NCBI GenBank assembly: GCA_023055505.1
Contig: JALIRH010000040.1
Coordinates: 315,001-379,000 of the forward strand
Reading direction: 5' to 3'
Source of the DNA: Callipepla californica brunnescens
Taxonomy: Eukaryota > Chordata > Aves > Galliformes > Odontophoridae
DNA: 64,000 nucleotides
This document shows positions 56,101 to 64,000 of this stretch, in pieces (the first letter of the stretch is position 1; every line of letters starts with the position of its first letter). Under the pieces are notes generated by a model. It searched no databases. It was not told the DNA's origin and saw nothing but the letters and a program-made list of their open reading frames with translations. The position numbers were made by a program, and so were the translations under genes.

Positions 56101-59100
56101 GCCCCATAGCTGCCTCTCTGCTTCCTTATACCTGCCCTACTGCTGCATCACTACTGCCCCATAGCTTCCCCATAACCTCCTCATAGCCGGCCCATAGCTC
56201 CCCCAATGCTGTTCCATAGATGCCCCACTGCTGTTCCATAGCTGCCCCATTGCAGTTTTATAGATACCCCACTACTGCCTTTTAGATGCCAAACTACTGC
56301 CCTATAGCTGACCCAGAGCTGCCCCACTGCTGCTCCATAGCCACCTCATAGCTGCCCCACTGCTGCCCCATTACTGCCCCGTAGCTGCCTCATAGGCTCC
56401 TGTTAGCTGCCCAATAGCTGCCTCTTTGTTGCCCCATAGCTGCCTCACTGCTGCCCCATAGCTGCCCCATAGTTGCCTCATATCTACCCCACTGCTGCTC
56501 CATAGCCGCCCCATAGCTAACTCACTGCTGCCCCATAGCCTCCCCATAGCTCACTACTGCCTCACTGCTGCGCCATACTACCCCACTCATGCCCCAAAGC
56601 CGCTTCATATCTGCCCCATAGGCTTCCCCATATCCTGCTCATAGCTGCCCCACTGCTGCCCCATAGCTGCCTCACTGCTTCCTTACTGCTGCCCCACTGC
56701 TGCACCACTACTGCCCCATAGCTGCCCAACACTTTCTCCATGGCCGCCCCATAGCTGCCCCATAGCCTTCTCATAGCCTTCTCAAAGCTGCACCACTGCT
56801 GCCCCATAGCTGCCCCACTCCTGCCCCATAGCCTCCCCATAGCCACCTCATAGCTGCCCCTCTGCTGCCCCATTAGCTGCCCCACTCTTGCCCAAAGCTG
56901 CCCCATAGGTGCCCCACTTTTTCCCACTGCTGTTCCATAGCTCCTCCGTGGCTGCCTCATAGCCGCTCCATTGATGCCCCACCGCTGCCCCATAGCCTCC
57001 CCATAGCTTCTCTATAGCTGCCCTACTACTGTCCCATAGATGCCCCACTATTGCCCCATAGCCTCTCCATAGCTTCCCCATAGCTGACTCGCTGCTACCC
57101 CATAACTGCCCCATGGCTGCTTCACTGCTACCCCATAGCTGCCCCATAGCCTCCCAATAGCCTCCTCATAGCTACCCCACTGCTGCCCCATAGCTGCCCC
57201 ACTGCTGCCCTTTAGCCGCTTCATACCTGCCTCAATGCTGCCCCAGAGCTGCCCCATAGCCTTTCCATATCCACCTCATCGCAGCACCACTGCTGCCCCA
57301 TAGCTGCCCCACTCCTGCCCTATAGCCACCTCATAGGTGCCCCACTGCTACCCCAAAGCCAATCCTCTGCTGCCCCACTGCTGCCCCATAGCCGCCCCTT
57401 AGGCTCCTCTCAGCTGCCCCATAGCTGCCCCACTGCTGTCCTATAGCCGCTTCATACCTGCATCAATGCTGCCCCAGAGCTGCCCCATAGCCTTTCCATA
57501 GCCACCTCATCGCAGCACCACCGCTGCCCCATAGCTGCCCCACTCCTGCCCTATAGCCACCTCATAGCTGCCCCACTGCTACCCCAAAGCCAATCCTCTG
57601 CTGCCCCACTGCTGCCCCATAGCCGCCCCTTAGGCTCCTCTCAGCTGCCCCATAGCTGCCCCACTGCTGCCTAATATCGGCCCCATACCTGCCTCACCGC
57701 TGCCCCACAGCTGCCCCATTAGCCTTCCCATAGCCTCCTCATAGCTGCCCCACTGCTGCCCCATAGCCGCCCCACTGCTGCCCCTAGCGTCCCCATAGCT
57801 TCTTCATAGCTTCCCCATAGCTGCCTCACTGCTGCCTTAAAACTGCCCCGTGGCTGCCTCATTGCTGCCTCACTGCTGCCACATAGCTGCCCCATAGCCT
57901 CTCTATTGCCTTCTCATAACTACCCCACTGCTGCCCCAGGGCTGCTGCATAGCTGCCCCATAGCTAACTCACTGCGGCTTCATATCCTCCCCATAGCCAC
58001 CTCATAGATGCCCAACTGCTGCCACATAGCCTCCCCGTAGCATCCTCATAGCTGCCCCATAGCTTCCTCCCTGCTGCCCCATAACTGCCTCATAGCAGTG
58101 TTCACTTCACTGTTGCCAAATAGATGCCCTATAGCCTCCCTATAGCCTCCTCATCGATACCCCATTGCTCACCCACGGCTACATCCCTGCTGCCCCATAG
58201 CTGCCACATAGCTGCCTCATAGCTGCCCCAATGCCTCCCTATAGCCACCTCATAGCTGTCCCATAGCTGCCTCACTTCTGCCCCAAAGCCGCCCCATATC
58301 TGCCCCATAGGCTCCCCTTATCCTGCTCATAGCTACCCCTCTCTTGCCCCATAGCTGCCCCACTAGTGCCCCATAGCCGCCCCACTGCTGTCCTCTAGCT
58401 GCCCCGTAGCTACCTCACCGCTGCCACTTTGCTGCTCCATGGCTGCCTAATAGCCACCCATTAGCTGCGCCACTGCTGTCCCATAGCCTCCCCATAGCTT
58501 TCTCATAGCTGTCCCATAACTGCCCCATGTGTGCCTCACTGCTGCCCCATAGCTGCCTTATAGCTGCCCCATAGCCTCCCAATAGCCTCCTTATAGTTAC
58601 CACACTGCTGCCCCATAGCTGCCCTAATGCAGCCACTTAGCTGCCTCATAGCTGCCTCACTCGTACCCCATAGGTACCACATAGCTGCCCCATAGCCTTC
58701 CCATAGCTTTCTCATAGCTGCCCCATAGCTGACTCACTGATGCCCCATAGCTGCCCTATGGCTTCCACACTGTTGCCCCACAGCTGCCCCATAGCCTCCC
58801 CATAGCCTCCTCATACCTGCCCCATAGCTGCCCTATGGCTGCCTCATTGCCGCCCAATAGCTGCCTCACTGCTGCCCCATAGCTGCCTCACTGCTGTCCC
58901 ATAGCTGCCCCATAGATTCCCCATAGCCTCCTCATAGCCTCTTCACTGCTGCCCCATAGGTGCCCCACTCTTTCCCCATGGCCGCCCTATAGCTTCCCCA
59001 TAACCTCCTCCTAACCTCCTCATAGCCACCTCATAGCTGCACCACTGCTGCCCCATAGCTGCCCCAGTGCTGCCTTATAGCTCCCTCGTAGCTGCCCACT

Positions 59101-62100
59101 CTTGCCCGTAGCCTTCCAATAGCCTCCTCATAGCTGCCCCATAGCTGCCTCACTGATGCCCCATAGCTGCGCCATGGCTTCCACACTGTTACTCCACAGC
59201 TGCCCCATTGCCTCCTCATAGCTGCCCCACAGCTGCCCTATGGCTGCCTCATAGCCGCCCCATAGCTGCCCCACTGTTGCCTCACTGTAGTCCCATATCT
59301 GTCCCATAGCCTCCCCATAGCTTCCTCAAAACTGCCCCATAGCTGCCTCATTGCTGCCCCATAGCTGCCCCATGGCTACCTTACTGCTCCTCCATTGCTG
59401 CCACATAGCTGCCCCACTGCTGCCCCATCGCTGCCCCACTCTTGCCCCATACCTGCCCCACTTTTTCCCAATAGCTGCCCAACTAATATCCCACAACCTC
59501 CCCATAGCCAACACGTAGCTGCCCCACTCTTTCCCCGTAGCTGCCCCACTTCTGCCCCACAGCCTCCCCACAGATTCCTCATAGCTTCCCTATAGCTGCC
59601 TCACTGCTGCCCCAAAACTGCCCCATAGCTGCCTCACTGCTGCGTCACGTCTGCCCCATAGCTGCCCAATAGCCTCCCTATAGTCTTCTCATAGCTACCC
59701 CACTGCTGCCCCATAGCTGCCACATAGTTGCCTCATATTTACTGAACTGCTGCCCCATAGCCGCCCCATAGCTAACTCACTGCTGCCCCATATCCTCCCC
59801 AAAGCCACCTCATAGCTGCCCCACTGTTGCTCAATATTCACCTCATAGCTGCCCCACTGCTGCCTCATAGCCTCCCCATAGCATCCTCATAGCTGCCCCA
59901 TAGCTTCCTCACTGCTGCCCCATAACTGCCTCATGGCTTCTTCAGTGCTGCCCCATAGCTGCCCAATAGCCTCCCTATAGCTGCCTCATAGCTACCCAAT
60001 TGTTGCCTTATAGCCGCCCCATAGCTGCCTCACTGCTGCCCCATAGCCTCCCCATAGCTAACTCACTGGTGCCCCACTGCTGCGCCATAACTGCCCCACT
60101 CATGCCCCAAAGCCGCCCCATGTCTGCCCCGTAGGCTCCCCATATCCTCCTTATAGCTACCCCACTGCTGCCCCACAGCTGCCCCACTCTTGCCCCATAG
60201 CTGCCCCACTTCTGCGCCGTAGCTGCCCCACTACTTCCCCTTAGCCTCCCCATAGCCAACTCATTGCTGCCCTACTGTTGCCCCATAGATGCCCCACTGC
60301 TGCCCCATAGCCTCCCCATAGCTTCCCCATAGCTTCCCCATATATTCCCCACTGCTGCCCCATAGCTCCTACGTGGCTGCCTCATAGCTGCTCCATTGAT
60401 GCCCCATAGCCTCCCCATAGCCTCCCCATAGCCTCCTCATAGCTGCCCCACTGCTGCCCCATAGCTTTTTCATAACTGCTCAATGGCTGCCGCACTGCTG
60501 CCCAATAACTGCCCCACTGTTGCCTCACTGTAGTCCCATATCTGCCACATAGTTGCCGCACTGCTGCCCCATCGCTGCCCCAATTTTGCCCAATAGCTGC
60601 CCCACTACTATCCCACAGCCTCCCCATAGCTTCCTCATAGCTGCCCCATAGCTGCCTCATTGCTACCCCATAACTGCCCCATGTGTGCTTCACTGCTGCC
60701 CCATAGCTTCCTTATAGCTGCCCCATAGCCTCCCAATAGCCTCCTCATAGCTACCCCACTGCTGCCCCATAGCTGCATTACTGCAGCCACATAGCTGCCT
60801 CATAGCTGCCCGACTACTGCCCCATAGCCGCCCCATAGTTAACTCCCTGCTGCCCCATAACCTACCCATAGCCACCACATAGCTGCCCCACTCTTGCCCC
60901 ATAGCTGCCCCACTGCTGCCCCATAGCTGCCTCACTACTGCCCATTGCCGCCCCACTACTGCCCCATAGCCGCCTCATAGGCTTCTCTCAGCTGCCCCAT
61001 AGCTGCCCCACTACTGCCTAATAGCGGCCCCATAGCTGCCTCACTCTTGCCCCACTGCTTCCCCATAGCCTCCTCATAGCTGCCCCAGTGCTGCCCCATA
61101 GCTGCCCCACTGCTGCCCTATAGCTCCCTCGTAGCTGCCCACTGTTGCCCCATAGCCTTCCAATAGCCTCCTCATCGCTGCCCCATAGCTGCCTCATTGC
61201 TGCCCCAGAACTGCCCCATGGCTGCCTCACTTTTGCCCCATAGCTGCCCCACTTCTGCCCAATAGCTACCCCACTACTATCCTACAGCCTCCCCATAGCC
61301 AACTCATAGGTGCAGCACTCTTTCCCCGTAGCTGCCCCACTTCTGGCCCCTAGCTTCCCCGTAGCATCCTCATAGCTTCCCCATAGCTTCCTCACTGCTG
61401 CCCCATAGCTGCCCAATAGCCTCCCTATAGCCTTCTCATAGCTACCCAACTGCTGCCCCATATCCTCCCCATAGCCACCTCATAGCTGCCCCACTGCTGC
61501 CCCATGGCCTCCCCATAGCATCCTCATAGCTGCCCCATAGCTTCCTCACTGCTGCCCCATAACTGCCCCATGGCTGCTTCAGTGCTGCCCCATAGCTGCC
61601 CTATAGCCTCCCTATAGCCTCCTCATGGCTACCCCATTGTTGCCCTATAACTACATCCCTGCTACCCCTTAGCTGCCACATAGCTGCCTCCTAGCGTCCC
61701 CACTGCTGCCCCATAGCCACCCCATAGCTAACTCACTGCTGCCCCATAGCCTCCCAGTACCCACCTCATAGCTGGCCCACTACTGCCCCATAGCTGCCCC
61801 ACTGCTGCCCCATAGCTTCCCCATATCCTGCTCATAGCTGCCCCACTGCTGCCCCATTGCTGTCTCACTGCTTCCTTATTGCTGCCCCACTGCTGCATCA
61901 CTACTGCCCCATAGCTACCCCACAGACTCCTCATAGCCTCCTCATAGCTGGCCCATAGCTCCCCCAATGCTGTTCCATAGATGCCCCAATACTGCCCATT
62001 TGATGCCCCGCTACTGCCCCATAGTCAACCCATAGTAGCCCCACTGCTGCCCCACTGCTGCCCCTCTGCTACTTCATAGCTGCCCCATAGCAGCACCACT

Positions 62101-64000
62101 GCTGCCTCAGTGCTTTCCCATAGCTGCCCCATGGCTGCCACACTGCTTCCCCACAGCTGCTCCATAGTGTCCCCATAGCCTCCTCATAGCTGCCCACTGC
62201 TCCCCCATAGCTGCCCCACTCTTGCCCCAAAGCCGCCCTATATATGCCCCATAGGTTCCCTGTATCCCGCTAATAGCTGTCCCACTGCTGCCCCATAGCT
62301 GCCTCTCTGCTTCCTTATACCTGCCCTACTGCTGCATCACTACTGCCCCACAGCCTCCTCATAGCCTCCTCATAGCTGGCCCATAGCTCCCCCAATGCTG
62401 TTCCATAGATGCCCCACTGCTGTTCCATAGCTGCCCCATTGCAGTTTTATAGATACCCCACTACTGCCTTTTAGATGCCAAACTACTGCCCTATAGCTGA
62501 CCCAGAGCTGCCCCACTGCTGCTCCATAGCCACCTCATAGCTGCCCCACTGCTGCCCCATTACTGCCCCGTAGCTGCCTCATAGGCTCCTGTTAGCTGCC
62601 CAATAGCTGCCTCTTTCTTGCCCCATAGCTGCCTCACTGCTGCCCCATAGCTGCCCCATAGTTGCCTCATATCTACCCCACTGCTGCTCCATAGCCGCCC
62701 CATAGCTAACTCACTGCTGCCCCATAGCCTCCCCATAGCTCACTACTGCCTCACTGCTGCGCCATACTACCCCACTCATGTCCCAAAGCCGCTTCATATC
62801 TGCCCCATAGGCTTCCCCATATCCTGCTCATAGCTGCCCCACTGCTGCCACATAGCTGCCTCACTGCTTCCTTACTGCTGCCCCACTGCTGCATCACTGC
62901 TGCCCCATAGCTGCCCAACACTTTCTCCATGGCCGCCCCATAGCTGCCCCATAGCCTTGTCATAGCCTTCTCAAAGCTGCACCACTGCTGCCCCATAGCT
63001 GCCCCACTCCTGCCCTATAGCCACCTCATAGCTGCCACATTGCTGCCCCATAGCCGCCCCACTGCTGCCCCTAGCCTCCCCATAGCTTCCTCATAGCTTT
63101 CCCATAGCTGCCTCACTGCTGCCTTAAAACTGCCCCGTGGCTGCCTCATTGCTGCCTCACTGCTGCCACATAGCTGCCCCATAGCCTCTCTATTGCCTTC
63201 TCATAACTACCCCACTGCTGCCCCATAGCTGCCGCATAGCTGCCCCATAGCTAACTCACTGCGGCTTCATATCCTCCCCATAGCCACCTCATAGATGCCC
63301 AACTGCTGCCCTATAGCCACGTCATAGCTGCCAAACTGCTTCCCCCTAGCCTCCCCGTAGCATCCTCATAGCTGCCCCATAGCTTCCTCCCTGCTGCCCC
63401 ATAAGTGCCTCATAGCTGCTTCACTGTTGCCAAATAGATGCCCTATAGCCTCCCTATAGCCTCCTCATCGATACCCCATTGCTCACCCACGGCTACATCC
63501 CTTCTGCCCCATAGCTGCCACATAGCTGCCTCATAGCTGCTCCACTGCCTCCCCATAGCCACCTCATAGCTGTCCCATAGCTGCCTCACTTCTGCCCCAA
63601 AGCCGCCCCATATCTGCCCCATAGGCTCCCCTTATCCTGCTCATAGCTACCCCTCTCTTGCCCCATAGCTGCCCCACTGCTGCCTAATAGCTGCCCCACT
63701 ACTGCCCCATAGCCGCCCCACTGCTGCCCTCTAGCTGCCCCGTAGCTACCTCACCGCTGCCACTTTGCTGCTCCATGGCTGCCTAATAGCCACCCATTAG
63801 CTGCGCCACTGCTGTCCCATAGCCTCCCCATAGCTTCCTCATAGCTGCCCCATGTGTGCCTCACTGCTGCCCCATAACTGCCCCATGTGTGCCTCACTGC
63901 TGCCCCATAGCTGCCTTATAACTGCCCCATAGCCTCCCAATAGCCTCCTTATAGTTACCACACTGCTGCCCCATAGCTGCCCTAATGCAGCCACATAGCT
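53150..64000. repeat. 11-bp C-rich minisatellite array, block B, reaching window end
   Basis: Same unit family as 14430-21211. Large internal copies are visible: text at about 53850-57000 recurs at about 60050-63000 at a spacing of about 6.2 kb (54479-54745 with 60690-60956; 54807-55019 with 61018-61230; 55550-55789 with 61728-61967). About 57760-58640 recurs at 63050-64000 and also resembles 17130-18060 of the first array. Minus-strand open frames are repeat translations. Confidence 0.95.

Overview
The window looks like bird DNA, most likely chicken or another galliform. It carries CR1 LINEs, class II endogenous retroviruses, long interstitial telomere repeats (TTAGGG/CCCTAA), C-rich minisatellites and broken, intron-containing vertebrate genes. 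The setting suggests a subtelomeric or microchromosomal region. All gene names come from recalled family sequences, because no search could be run.

The main structure is a segmental duplication. Block A (1-14430) and block B (37457-53150) match almost base for base. From left to right each block holds: a retroviral gag fragment, a tRNA-His-type primer site and an LTR (minus strand); degenerate CCCTAA repeats; a partial, intron-containing XPO1 (CRM1/exportin-1) pseudogene on the minus strand; a CR1 element interrupted by a solo LTR; a second solo LTR of the same family; a CpG-rich promoter; and the first two coding exons of SGF29 (SAGA/ATAC subunit) on the plus strand. Both XPO1 copies share the same frameshifts and the same 14-bp duplication, so the gene was already dead when the block duplicated. 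Block A has since lost 631 bp containing one XPO1 exon and the CR1 5' part. Block B has an extra 548 bp in another intron, a widened promoter and small tandem expansions.

Each SGF29 5' end runs into an 11-bp minisatellite (unit CTGCCCCATAG / CTGCCCCACTG): 14430-21211 after block A, and 53150 to the window end after block B. After the first array, at 22017-23204, come the last three SGF29 exons with the natural stop. The central exons, coding for the coiled coil and most of the tandem Tudor domain, are absent. The 5' edge of one 3' exon, with its splice acceptor, is tandemly triplicated.

23.2-26.46 kb holds a CpG-rich promoter-like segment, G-rich repeats and a GACCCACAG-type array with four copies of a CTCF-like motif. 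26.46-30.85 kb holds the 3' part of a class II endogenous retrovirus (end of protease, pol, env, PPT, 3' LTR; minus strand), broken by frameshifts and stops. 30.85-37.46 kb is telomere-like: CCCTAA on the left, TTAGGG on the right, meeting near 32.4 kb. At 37.0-39.8 kb TTAGGG faces CCCTAA with the LTR-gag fragment between them, the orientation expected of a telomere-telomere join.

No gene in the window is complete. The best candidates for residual function are the two SGF29 promoters with exons 1-2 and the CTCF-like array.
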